Assembly (NCBI GenBank): GCA_003864495.1
Contig: ML133471.1
Location: forward strand, 2,974,257 to 3,038,256
Length of the DNA: 64,000 bases
Direction: 5' to 3'
Source of the DNA: Nemopilema nomurai
Taxonomy: Eukaryota > Cnidaria > Scyphozoa > Rhizostomeae > Rhizostomatidae
In this document: piece after piece, positions 24,801 through 34,101 of the stretch
Layout of the letters: every line of letters starts with the position of its first letter
How positions within the stretch are numbered: position 1 is the stretch's first letter
The notes under the pieces: model-generated
What the model was told of the DNA's origin: nothing
Databases searched by the model: none
What the model saw: only the letters and a program-made list of their open reading frames with translations
Translations under genes and position numbers: made by a program

Positions 24801-25991
24801 TTGTAATTTGAAGAGACAATATTGTCTGTTACTTCTCCTTCCCCCCAATTAGAGGGCCTACCCTTAGCATATATGCACCATGCAAAGAAATTATCTGTCT
24901 TTGGTCCATGAGTAATAATCTCGTTATGTAAAAGTTCCTTGTGCAAATTGTATGCTTGAATGCTGCTTGATTTAAACAAATGAAAATAAATACAACCAAA
25001 TGAATTGATGAAAATAGCTGGCTATGACCAAAACTAATCATATTTTTAATAATCAATCTTTCTTAATTGCACAGTCACTGAAAATTAATCGTCCGCAGGG
25101 CGGTTGTATTCTCAAACATAAATTAAGGTAATACCAAAGTTTAATTCTACCAAATTTGGTTGGATGCTTAATGATAGTGTTCCAGAAAGACATAGGTCCA
25201 CCAAAGTATTGTCAATGCCTTTAGGCTTGATGCTTAAGTTAGAAATGAAGTTTTTTTAACCTCTGTCTAAATCAAACGGAAAAGCAAGCCGTTCTTCTAA
25301 TAACAACAATACTTCTTATCTCAATACTATTTACAGGAATTTAATCGAATATCACTTCAAAGAATTCACTCACTAACTTCGATATCAGAAAAATAAAACA
25401 AAGATGAATTTTTTATAGAGGTTGAAAATTGAATAAGTAGAAGCATTAGTAGGGAACTTAAGCTCATCTCGTCATTAACCGCACTCGAACGGGTTGACAA
25501 GACTACTTGAAGGAGTGAGTTTTGTGTTGCTAGGTGCCAACAGTAAGTGCTTGAAGACGCAACCAACAAATATACCCGATGTTGTTGCCGGTTAGAGCGG
25601 TAATAATGTTGCTAGTGATTCTCTTGAAAATGGTAGTCAAATTCAATTCCAGGTAGAGCACAAAGGGGGCTGCTTCGCAAAACTAATTTGCAAAGAAGTT
25701 TGTGAAAGGCAAGCAGATTGGAATAGAACCAGTATGAAAGTTTCACAGATTCACCGTTGAATAGCTGGAGCATTTCTACACAGTACGTTTCCAACAAGGT
25801 GATTTTGCTTAACAAAACTTGACGCAACACTTCCTAATCGAATTCAGCTTGAATGAATAGCACTCAAGTAGTGAAGGCAAAGCATTCTCAACTGCTGGTA
25901 TAAATAACTCACCATCATGCTGACTTCCAAAAATTAAGCTCCAAACCCAAGAAATAACTCCACCCACAAACTGGAACATTTTGCTTGCCAA
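100..25991 (-). CDS. ATP8B: P4-type ATPase, phospholipid flippase, ATP8B subfamily (38 coding exons)
   Basis: P4-ATPases use ATP to move phospholipids from the outer to the cytosolic leaflet of plasma or Golgi/endosome membranes, usually with a CDC50 partner. I joined 38 exons with GT-AG borders. Every junction keeps phase and the sum is 3507 nt (1169 codons) before the last possible donor, close to the usual ~1200 residues. Landmarks in order: DGET of the actuator domain at 186-189, PISL in the fourth membrane helix, phosphorylation site DKTGTLT with Asp411, SPDEGA and KGAD in the nucleotide domain (Lys602), TGDK, and GDGAND at 868-873. The C-terminal helices ([18 protein letters not shown]) resemble human ATP8B2/4. 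The final exon either runs to a TAA at 100-102 (about 1200 residues) or is spliced at 195/196 to an exon outside the window. Exons are listed in the segment entries. Confidence 0.95.
4225..6567 (-). CDS. ATP8B: Flippase exons 28-34: phosphorylation domain and hinge
   Basis: Exons at 6466-6567, 5972-6011, 5264-5487, 5074-5139, 4858-4953, 4570-4657 and 4225-4306 cover residues 674-906. They encode [39 protein letters not shown], a 22-residue linker exon ending [44 protein letters not shown] and [26 protein letters not shown] (868-873) binds magnesium in this superfamily. Exon 30, at 224 nt, is the longest of these and includes a variable stretch ([16 protein letters not shown]) without clear counterpart in vertebrates. 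The 42-bp tandem repeat lies in the intron between exons 29 and 30. Confidence 0.92.
5751..5918. repeat. 42-bp tandem repeat, four copies, in a flippase intron
   Basis: Four consecutive units starting AGGCTGTCAGGCATTCAG at 5751, 5793, 5835 and 5877. They are almost identical; the last has one visible change (gtgttatt to gtgtcatt). The unit length is a multiple of three, so one plus-strand frame stays open through the array; this is a by-product and not a gene. Confidence 0.95.
6958..7033. repeat. 33-bp direct duplication plus partial third copy
   Basis: Unit beginning TAGTCTAGTG occurs at 6958 and 6991, with the first ten bases again at 7024. The two full copies differ at two adjacent positions (tgtgga / tgcaga). 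It lies in the intron between flippase exons 27 and 28. Confidence 0.9.
7210..12423 (-). CDS. ATP8B: Flippase exons 17-27: nucleotide-binding domain
   Basis: Exons at 12341-12423, 11900-11992, 11503-11572, 10953-10985, 10500-10579, 10020-10064, 9673-9729, 9377-9428, 8663-8733, 7919-8016 and 7210-7246 cover residues 434-673. Recognisable pieces are [11 protein letters not shown] (exon 19), [20 protein letters not shown] (21), [16 protein letters not shown] (23/24), [13 protein letters not shown] (24/25), and [16 protein letters not shown] (26). Exons 20, 22 and 27 are very short (33, 45 and 37 nt) and were placed by phase. In exon 27, acceptor CTTTTTAG before CTGTGC is needed; the nearer AG would create a stop codon. 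Exon 18 uses a weaker donor, GTTTGG. Confidence 0.88.
12222..12307. repeat. Degenerate short tandem repeat, GTGTGTTCAA-like
   Basis: Imperfect units of roughly 16-18 bp built on TTCTGCGTGTGTTCAA run through this stretch of the intron between flippase exons 17 and 16/18 borders. It sits 30-120 bp downstream (on the gene's strand) of exon 17. Nothing suggests a function. Confidence 0.6.
12555..13346 (-). CDS. ATP8B: Flippase exons 14-16: phosphorylation site
   Basis: Exons at 13257-13346, 13038-13092 and 12555-12618 cover residues 364-433. Exon 14 gives VEIIRFGQS and [18 protein letters not shown]. Exon 15 ends SDK and exon 16 begins TGTLTQN, so the intron at 12619-13037 falls inside the catalytic DKTGT motif, directly after its lysine. 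The aspartate accepting the phosphate is residue 411. The sequence [19 protein letters not shown] is typical of ATP8B proteins. Confidence 0.93.
13454..15366 (-). CDS. ATP8B: Flippase exons 9-13: rest of actuator domain, helices 3-4
   Basis: Exons at 15260-15366, 14773-14854, 14338-14396, 13932-14006 and 13454-13578 cover residues 215-364. Exon 9 contains [13 protein letters not shown], exon 10 [10 protein letters not shown] with [13 protein letters not shown], and exon 11 FKRTKLDKL. Exon 12 is hydrophobic helix 3 and exon 13 is helix 4 with [15 protein letters not shown] is the family motif in the lipid path, where cation pumps carry a different sequence. All five borders are GT-AG and the phases agree. 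Confidence 0.9.
15547..19735 (-). CDS. ATP8B: Flippase exons 2-8: membrane helices 1-2 and actuator domain
   Basis: Exons at 19674-19735, 17745-17858, 17124-17222, 16835-16896, 16513-16585, 16010-16080 and 15547-15629 cover residues 27-214. Exon 2 carries the RANDREFN motif. Exon 3 carries the [19 protein letters not shown] signature at the start of helix 1. Exon 4 is helix 2, ending KDLYDDV. Exons 5-6 give [12 protein letters not shown] and VGDIIKLE. Exon 7 gives [20 protein letters not shown], and the dephosphorylation loop DGET is split across the exon 7/8 border inside its Gly codon. Exon 5 uses donor GTACGT after GGCGT, not the GT two bases earlier, because only this keeps phase with exon 6. 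Confidence 0.9.
19213..19452. repeat. 60-bp tandem repeat, four identical copies, in flippase intron 2
   Basis: Units start at 19213, 19273, 19333 and 19393 with AGTTCTTACGTGCCCTTTGC and end TCGCCCTTCTGTG. I find no difference between the four copies, and a fifth begins (AGTTCTGG) then diverges. The unit is richer in GC than its surroundings. Frames stay open on both strands because 60 is a multiple of three; the resulting 161- and 80-residue frames should not be read as genes. Confidence 0.96.
19736..25912. other. Flippase intron 1 (6.2 kb), no coding content seen
   Basis: This is the largest intron of the gene, between the start-codon exon and the exon with the ANDR motif. It contains the 15-bp x3 repeat at 20454 and a short duplication at about 21906-21942 (AAAAGGACCCGCCCTTTG followed by a near copy). 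The many short open frames show no family resemblance. Intronic enhancers may be present but cannot be seen from sequence alone. Confidence 0.7.
20454..20498. repeat. 15-bp tandem repeat, three copies
   Basis: TAGCCCACATGCTGC is repeated three times without change at 20454, 20469 and 20484, inside flippase intron 1. Confidence 0.95.
25913..25991 (-). CDS. ATP8B: Flippase exon 1: start codon and N-terminus
   Basis: First coding exon, ATG at 25991-25989, donor GTGAGT directly after 25913. It encodes 26 residues plus one base; the start reads [11 protein letters not shown] and a second in-frame Met is at codon 5. The leftover G joins the GT that opens exon 2 to give Gly, producing [16 protein letters not shown], which matches the place where flippases carry their ANDR motif before membrane helix 1. 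The phase match and the lack of a better start nearby decide this start. A 6.2-kb intron follows. Confidence 0.8.
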
Positions 25992-26216
25992 GATTTCGTT
26001 CTAGATTGCACCTTGCCTTGTCATATTACTTCCTCCCTTGCCGATGAGTAACTCGCACTGTTTACCCTTCGTGGGAAGTCACGCTTCGCCTCAAGTGATC
26101 AAAGGGCCGATGTCATATGCCTCAAGGGCCTGATTTGCAGCGCAGTCCAGGACGCTCCACCGCAGCGCGGAAGAAAGTAGAAATCCGCTGGTAGAAATCT
26201 CACACTTCCATTTAAA
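25992..26216. promoter_or_regulatory. Candidate promoter region of the flippase gene, possibly bidirectional
   Basis: The 225 bp upstream of the flippase start codon are visibly richer in G and C, with several CpG (for example around 26140-26170, GACGCTCCACCGCAGCGCGG), than the AT-rich flanks. A plausible start codon in the opposite direction follows at 26217. This matches a head-to-head promoter, but no TATA box or transcript evidence is available, and the 5' untranslated part of the flippase must also lie here. Confidence 0.35.
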
Positions 26217-26276
26217 ATGTCTGATACGAATTACGAAGCAAACGGAGCAGCTGCTCCAGCAAGGGCACTGACGCAG
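26217..26276 (+). CDS. Possible first coding exon of an unidentified plus-strand gene
   Basis: ATG at 26217 (context AAAATGT) opens 20 codons, MSDTNYEANGAAAPARALTQ, before a possible donor CAG/GTTGGA at 26277. Without splicing the frame continues to TAA after 36 codons. The start faces away from the flippase start 225 bp off. Splicing it to the FBPase exon at 39080 does not work: the phase is wrong and gives an early stop. I do not recognise the peptide and found no following exon, so this may be chance. Confidence 0.25.
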
Positions 26277-28754
26277 GTTGGAGGGGCCAAGGAAGATTTT
26301 AACATTTATAACAAAAGATACTTATAAAAGCTCTATTGTTTTACAAAAAAGTGCGAGGGCCACGCCCACTTTTTGGAACGCCCATAAAACACACCAACGC
26401 TTAAATGGAGTAAAACTAGCAAAAAGCAAGTTCTCGATATAAAAAATGAAAAGAGAAGAAAAGCAATAAAAAAACCAGTTTAAGGTTACGGTAAACGTTT
26501 TGAACACGAAAATTGGTTTTTCTTTCCTAAAGGCCAAACTGTTCAAGGAATCTTGGTAAAATATATATCATTCGATATACAAGATTATGGCATATCTAGC
26601 CAGATCAAAATTATTGGCAAATAATGTTAAATGTTATTTTTCATGCGAATTTATTGCTCAAAAAGTGTACCACCTTTAAAAGATATTTTGTACCCTTGCG
26701 TACATCTGACTTGTACCAGCAGGAAGTGCAGATCCTAAGCTACCAAAGTATATCTCAGATTTTTTAAATTCCTCCTCTTCTTGAAACTATACCCTGTCAA
26801 AAATTGGCAAACAATTTGTCCACCCTCCCGCAGCTGTTTTTGGGTATAAAAGACGGACCAGAGCAAATAAAAAAATTTTGAGACACTCTTTGGTTGCCCA
26901 ACATCTGCCCTGGCCGTGTGCAAATTTTCGAGCCATTCGAATGGTTCTTTGGGTACAAAATAGCTTTTTCGTACCTGTATGTAGAGGAATTTCGAGTCCG
27001 GAGAAAACGGGATTTTACTGATCGCACTTGCGATGATACACATCGGGATCATATTACCAACAATGTAATCTGGGTCAAGGCTTTAAGATCAATTAGCGTC
27101 TTGAAATAGGCACAACAACCCATGGATGTGCCATACTCTTATAGAAATCACAGGAAGGATAATCGGCTTAACAGGTCAAGGTGTAATACTGCTAATTTTA
27201 GGCCTTTCTCTCTAGTCCATTCGTTTTATTTTCCTTACCCAATCACTCTCGGTAATCTTCCTTGCTCGTTCCGCATTTTTGTACCACGTGTATTAGGATC
27301 ATCTTTGTATTATTGTGAGTAACTTCATACCTACGTCGATTATCAGCATGTTAAGTATTTAAGGTATTACGCTACCCCACCCGCTCGTACTAGGTTACTT
27401 CCTTTTACCGTTTCATTTACGTATGTCTATTGTTTTTAGTTCAGTATATATTCGAGCCCCGTACCTCATCCAGGAGGGTAAGAATTATGGAAAAGTAGCA
27501 GCAAGCGAAAGGAGTTTAGGCATGCACCGTTTTGGGGGCAAGATGCTTGTGAAAGATTTTGCTCTTAGTCGTGTTGAGACATTCATAGGAGATATATAAG
27601 TTTTGAAAGACCTCTGGGATAGTTCTTGAGTAAGATTATGCCCATGTCACATGTTGATTATTATGCCGTTGTTAGCATGCAAGTTATGTAGCTGCAGGAA
27701 CGATTTCATCGGAAGAAAAGAAGGAAAGATTAAACCGATTTACGTCGTACCATTTATTGGCTATCCTCTGACTTTTGAAATGTCCTGAAATCAATCATTT
27801 TTAAGCAACATTTTACAAAGGGATTTGAAAACCGCTGCTAGAAGCTTTGATAAGAAAATTATGGAAACCTTCGTTTATACGGGATTTCTCCATTTTCAAA
27901 ACTTCTTCTAGCTTCAAACATTGTATAATTATGTACCTTATTAATTCGGCTATGAGAATGTGAAGTAATCGAAAAATGGATGTTTTCGACCAGAAACGTT
28001 TACCGTAACCGTAATAACTCTTGTCAAATCAAATAAGCGTGAACCCCGTGTCAAGGAATTACTCATGTTCAAGGTTTATAATTTCAGTAGTCCAGAGAGA
28101 AAACCCCCTGATGCCTTCCAATTCTAAAGAAAGTAATTGCATCAGTATAGCAACAGTACTGATGATGCTGTAAAAGAACTGGATCAACACATGCTACGTG
28201 TGGAACAGCTAGTGTCTTCTATGAATTATAGAATAAGAAATCAAGTGCCTCCAGTTGTAGAATGTTCTTAATCAAGTAAATATCAACAAATGTGTCTGGT
28301 TGAACAGTTTCATCTCTGAATAATATAGTAAGTAATCTAGTGGTAGAATATGGTCAAAACCTATAGTGTATGCTGTTTCAACAATTCCAATTTTCCATTT
28401 GGAAATTCATGGAAGTGCTTAAATTGTTGTTTCTAATTCATCCAAATTATTCTCTCTGTTATATTCCAAGTCTTTATTTGGTCTGGGACTTTAGAAAGAA
28501 ACTTTTGTTTGCTTAGATTTAAGAGGCACTTTGAAGTCTTGAGAAGCATCGTTAATAGCAGAAATGGGGACAACATGACTTGGTTTAATGGTTATTTTAC
28601 CTCCAGGAAAAATGCAGCTAACTGACCAAAGTAATTTTCTGTTTTCGGAGGAATTATGCATAACCTAACATTACAGCTGATTTATCTTTGGTGATGACAT
28701 AATTGAAACCAGGATTACACTTGTTAATGCCATAATATACAAGGATACTAAATT

Positions 28755-28909
28755 TAAAGAACTTTTTGCATACAGCGAAAGCTGCATTCTTTGAGCAGCC
28801 CACAATTTATGCAATTTCTGGGTAGCTTTTACGATTATTTTTATAAAAGATAATTTCCAGACGCTTCTCGTATGGTATTTCACGACGTTTGATAACCTCC
28901 ATGTTCATG
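28755..28909 (-). pseudogene. Decayed helix-turn-helix transposase fragment, Tc1/mariner-like
   Basis: On the minus strand from ATG at 28909 the frame reads MEVIKRREIPYEKRLEII, then YKNNRKSYPEIA, a stop codon, and IVGCSKNAAFAVCKKF. The layout (basic start, helix, IA..VGCS turn-helix, aromatic-basic end) is that of the DNA-binding N-terminus of Tc1/mariner-type transposases. The in-frame stop in the recognition turn and the absence of a readable catalytic part mark it as dead. No inverted-repeat ends were found. The family call rests on pattern only. Confidence 0.4.
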
Positions 28910-29348
28910 TTTCTGGCCTATAAATATTTTACAGTTAATCTTTTTCGAATAATGTGGCGAAATTGAAATACTTCGAAGCATGAACAATGTCTTATGAAAG
29001 TTTCATGGAAATAGCCGGTTGTCGTACTTAATAAGAGAGGATCAAATGCATGTTTTTTAAATCTTTTATAGTGAGCGTCTTTCGAAACTTCGAATCGTCC
29101 CAAGACTTTTCGAACGGTAGTGTATATGAAAAGTCACCATCATATAATTACATGATTGTTTTTAGCTTCTCCTTAAATGCACTGCTGATAATGATCAAGG
29201 TTGTAATCCAAAAGATCACTTCCATCAAAGAACAAATATTAAAGCAAGACGTTGGCAGAATTCTTTTCATTTGAAAATTTTCATTGAAATCTGGATGAAG
29301 GTATATCTCAACTGAGCTAAGAGCTTATAGGAACCCGAGTTTTTGATG

Positions 29349-29545
29349 TGCTGATGACCAAGAACCGGTAGAGCTGTTTTGCCAAGGTTTCGTTGTGTTG
29401 GGCAACCAGGAACCAGCGATGTAATGTGCCATGGTTTTGTGAGTAGGGTAACCAAGAACCTGTGAAGAGCCGAAGACGCTGCTGAACACCGGAGAGTGCC
29501 GTGATGCTGCCGAGGTTGCGTTGTGCGGGTGAATGGAGACACTTG
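29349..29545. repeat. Degenerate 46-47-bp tandem repeat
   Basis: CCAAGAACC, CCAGGAACC and CCAAGAACC recur 46-47 bp apart, each preceded by TG.TG.TGACC-like sequence and followed by GCC..GGTTT.GTTG. At least three, perhaps four diverged units can be traced. The block is richer in GC than its flanks. A related sentence (TTATAGGAAC.CGAGTTT) stands before the block at 29325 and again at 29632, as if the array sits inside a larger duplicated or mobile unit. Confidence 0.55.
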
Positions 29546-32500
29546 TGTCCGAGTGTTGTGTTGCCTTGTAGAGCTCGGTTGCAGTGAAGTTGAATCAACG
29601 AAGGATCTTTCGGGTCACGTCGTGGTCACCATTATAGGAACGCGAGTTTCTGTTGTGCGGCGTTACCTGTCATAGTTGTGTTTCTGTGAAGACCCTCCGT
29701 TGACGAGTGAAACCTCGGTATTGTTTTATTTAACGTGCAGAGAACACGGAGTCAAAGAAACTTCAGTAAGACGCATGTTGACTTGAACTGGGGTTATCGT
29801 ACTATTTACAATTCAACTATTTCAACTAAATCAACTATTTACACACACACATATATATATATACTAAACTGGTTGTTCTAAATATAATCGAATTACGCCA
29901 GGAAAACAAAGCATAGGTTGGGAGAGGCAAGGTGACGACAGATAATCAATGGAGATGAAATGCTATGTGAGCAGAACAGTGTTCTGATGTTGATGATCTC
30001 CATTGTGATTAATAATGATGATGTCGTAATTGCTTGTTGGGAAATGTCTTGCGTGTTTAGTGGAAGTGGAATGTGATGAATAGGCAGAAATGAGTGTGTG
30101 ACGTAAGATAGAAAATAGGCCTAGGCAGGGTCACTACAAGCTCTTAAAACTTGACTCACATTCATACTCTTCTACCAATAATGGCATATGAGCATGCATT
30201 GAAAAGGCAGTTTTAATCTGCTATCATCATGTGCAATGTAAAAAACTGAATATTTATTCTACCCAGTAATCTCTTCAAATCCTAGTTTCTCCTATTTTTA
30301 TAACTTTATTTCTGGTGTTGTTACAATTTAATGGAGAAAATACATTTAAAGATACATATCTAAATTTGATGTCATCACACAAAGGTCTGCATTACAATTG
30401 AGGCACCAGAAAGTGCTGTACATGCATTGAAATAAACAACACTTAACATAAAAATGCTGTAACATTTCTTCCAAGGATAATTTGAAGTAAGAGATCAAGA
30501 AGTTTTATATTCCTAGATTACCGGGGTTATTGAAGGTGGCATTTTACACCACCCCAAGCTCTTCTCAGCGATTCGAATTTGTAGATAGATCCAAAAGTTT
30601 GCAAATTTGCAGAAATCGTAAGAAAATTTCTCCTGGCCCAGTTCTGGCCCCAGCAAGAAACAGCTAGAGGAAGGGACTAAGTAGGGCCCTCTTTCGAATA
30701 CCTAAACATTTAAAGAGAACCTTAATGGCATAGCATTGTCTCCTCAACCGAGTTTCAGACGCTTTAGTGGGATGATGCTTTTAGCTTCCTCATCAACATT
30801 CAAGCTTAAACTGCGGCCGGGTCTTGCGGTTAGGCCCTCGCGTAGAAGATGGGCTACCCGTTCCCTTGTTGAATCAAAAAACTGATCGACTGGCTGTAAA
30901 TTTCCAGCGATCAGTAATCTTTTTAATTTCTTCAAAATATCCATGCTTTCGATAACTTGCTTGAACTTTTCGACAAGAATAGTTTTCTGATACTGATGGA
31001 GACCATGCATATGGGAACAGTGAATCCTAGTCACGTGGGGTCGGTGTTCCCTGCCAAATTTTTCTACTTGTGGACCAGCCCACTAGCTCCTCAAGATTCT
31101 CAAACTGTGACGTAGGCAAGACCTCATAAAATGTATATTAAACATATGCCAGATATACCCTATTAAAATTGGGTGGATTTAGTGGATTTAATACGTCATT
31201 CTGGCAAATTTTCCTTTCGTTTAAATCGCTCAGGTCGACTTCTTCTCAGGGACAAAAATGAATTGAAATTCTATGCGTGCGCATGCAGAAACTGCGCGCA
31301 ACTTTCTCAAAATGCGAAGGAATTTCTCAAAATGCACGGCAGCAGTCGGTAAACATTCTCAAAACTCTAAAAGTCGAATCTCATTCTGAATCTCATTCTC
31401 ATTCTGTGTCTGAATAGCATGCCAAGATACGGGACGCGGCGAGGCCTCTTACTACTCTCCTGGGTACTAGGCTCGATGAAGGAGAATTTGGTTTTTCATC
31501 GCAGAAGGTCCAAAAATATTTCGCAAAGGTAGAAGGGAGTAAAATATATCCAATACGATTGTAGTGTAAAAATAAAAATCTCACCGCGGTTCATTCATTA
31601 TTTGTAGCATTAGAATGATGAAACTGGGAAAATCTGACATTCTCGATTGAGAATGTTGAGAACGTCTGGATCCGCCCTGGTTTGGTTTGACCTTGAAGAA
31701 TTCGTTTAAAAGTTACTTCAAAGTAATCTTGCATGATATCTGGGTGAAGCAATGTATTCATTATCTGGATGAAGCAATGTATTCATGTAAACTAAATATT
31801 AAGTCAGGATTTATTTTCAATGACAAATGTCTCTCATGTCCAGTATTTTACCAGTATGAGAATGTGCTCTGGAGTGTTGACTTCAAGAGCCTCGATATTA
31901 CAAGATGATTTACGTGAACGTTTAATCACGGCCTTTCTAACAACATTTACTTATCTAAATATATTACTTATCTAAATATATACAAAAATGTAAACAAAGG
32001 AATTGTGTACAAGCAGACAGGGCTTATGGAATATTCGCCAATTTCAATACTCAAGGGGGTTGCTATTATTAGAGGGTTGGGATTGGAGTCCTTTGCAGTT
32101 TACTTTGCAAAGGTGGTGATAAGAAATACAAGCGTAATTAACTCGTCACAATCGAATTTTCACTCTGGTTTGAAGCCAAATACGTTTAAGACCAGCCTTT
32201 TCCGGCTATTGTTTTGCTATCATTGGTTTTCAAACGAGGCAGTTTTGATAAAGAATTTTCACTACCGCGGAGACACGCTACGTCATTCGGTCCGTATTTT
32301 AGCTTCAAAGTTAAACGTATGCTCAGTCCTCATAGCGTGGAAGAAGATGGTATGCTTAGGCCCGAAGCCAGGTAACACAACGTCGTAGTAACAGAACAAT
32401 GTATCTTCAATCAATTTCAAACAAGACTGACCTAATTGAAGATGACAATCAACAGTAATACGTCACTCTACAACAATGAACGTGATCACAATAACGGAAA

Positions 32501-33061
32501 CGACACATTGACATAAGACAATACATACTTGTTAACAAGATTAAGATCAATCACAGACACAGATCAACCACAACTAATTCACAAAACCCTAACACGTTAC
32601 ACTGGCTTTCAAGGCAGATCATAAATTATTGAATCTAATAAAATAAACGCTAGTTAATGAAATGTTAAGACTTTCGTCTATCTTTCGCTAGTTCTACGGA
32701 TAGTTGTCGATGTATCCAAGAGAAAAGCCAAGAAAATGAATCTTTTTAGCGTTCGGCAATTTCTTTCATCCCATAATGCTCATTTCTCTCAGCTTAACTA
32801 TAAATCCTACTGATAATTCCGAGTTTTTTATTTGTTACAACAAGGAATTACTGAGATACCAGCCAATAGCAAGCGTTCGTACAACAATACATACTGCGTA
32901 AAAAAGACAATGATTAATTTCTATTTAAGCTATTCGTACTGTGGAATCTGCGTAAGCATGTCTAATAAGAAACCATGCTGCAAGCAAAATGTTAGTAAGC
33001 GGACGAGAGGGCCGGGAAAATCCACATGAAAATCAACTCACGAACAACAGCTTTTTCAAGT

Positions 33062-34101
33062 CTATTCCACGGGACTTCGAAAGTGCGATGTCAATGTCGC
33101 TTTTTGCACTTGCAGCTTTCTTTCGAACACTACCTTGCAAAAATCCAGCTCTTCCTTTGCAAATTGCAATATAGCATCTTTGATGTCACAGTGCACGTTT
33201 AAACATATATTGAACTCGCAGCCAGCCAGAATCGTCGACTTTCGCATGGCTTTAAGGATATGGTAGCCTGCCATAGGTGCGTCTGTTCCGTATATGTTCA
33301 AAGTAGTCAGCGGTTTTCCATCATTTGTCTCCTTGTACGAGACATCCAGCACGGAAAAAACGGTGCCGAAAAACGCGGAGTCAGCACCGTATTGCGTGTA
33401 CGTAAAGAAGATGTCATTTCTTTTGGCAAGAAAGCGCCAGTTTTCAGGAACGTTCAGGTGGAAGGTCTCTGCTTCGATCATCAATAAATCGCTGACGAAG
33501 AGACTTCTGAGTGCTTCATCTTGGCCTAAAGCTGAGAAAACTCGGGTACCGTCAAGCAGCGCTCCTGAAGAGACCGGTTGGTAGGAATTGCTATCTCAGG
33601 GAGTGGTATTGCCTCAATTGACTGAAGTGTGCATGATAAGAAGATTCTCGAGCACGTCATAACAGCAGTGTATCCACAAGGTATACGAATATTAGCAGGC
33701 CTAGCCCTGATTATGCAGTCTTGATTGGGAAGCTTTTTGCTCGCCAGTTTCAGAGCAGAGTCCACCAAAGTCTTGTATATTCCATTGCCACGGTGCTCCT
33801 CTGCTACTCTCGAACTTCTAACGACAACACTCCTGCCTCCATCTGTTATGTTCAGTGCCAGAAAGCCAACCAATTGACCCAAATTGCTTTCGGCAACGTA
33901 CGGTAGCCATAAGTCATCTCCGACCCATTCTGGAAAGATCTTCGGAGTGTAATCCATACCCTGGTAGATGCCCTTCGAAAGTGCATTGACAGCATTTTGA
34001 TCTAAGAGGTTTGCTTCTCTTACCGTGAACATGGCTACCTTCTGCCTCGACCATTTGCTGGTTGATGCAGCTTTGAGCGTTTCGCCGTGGTTTTTATGCA
34101 T
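33062..34101 (-). CDS. GNAT-type N-acetyltransferase, NAT16/histidine acetyltransferase-like, frameshifted
   Basis: GNAT enzymes move an acetyl group from acetyl-CoA to an amine; this subgroup includes vertebrate NAT16 and fish histidine N-acetyltransferase. From ATG at 34101 (or the second Met at 34032) the frame reads FTVREANLLDQNAVNALSKG, GIYQGMDYTPKIFPEW, and the acetyl-CoA loop VAEEHRGNGIYKTLVDSALK. It leaves frame near 33541-33585: the first frame ends ERCLTVPEFSQL-stop, while the next frame carries LLDGTRVFSALGQDEALRSL and then FHLNVPENWRFLAKRNDIFF to a stop at 33062. Both halves look conserved, so one base is missing (or two are extra). Total length, about 330-345 residues, suits the group. 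No intron is visible. Either an assembly error, a recent null allele or a young pseudogene. Confidence 0.7.

Larger units (their letters stand above)
26280..33061. other. Non-coding spacer between flippase and acetyltransferase genes
   Basis: About 6.8 kb with no recognisable intact gene. It holds a decayed transposase piece near 28.8 kb, a degenerate 46-bp repeat near 29.4 kb, a CA/TA microsatellite at 29843-29864, a 25-bp duplication (GAAGCAATGTATTCAT twice, 31745-31786) and a 17-bp one at 31950-31982. A minus-strand frame at 30744-31034 (96 codons, start MTRIHCSHMHGL, Leu/Lys-rich middle) has a protein-like composition but no recognised family; it could be a transposon-derived remnant. Confidence 0.6.

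Noticed and set aside
30744..31034. 96-codon minus-strand frame with Leu/Lys-rich helix-like sequence
   Set aside because: Protein-like composition only; no family, start context or splice partner, so not called as a gene.
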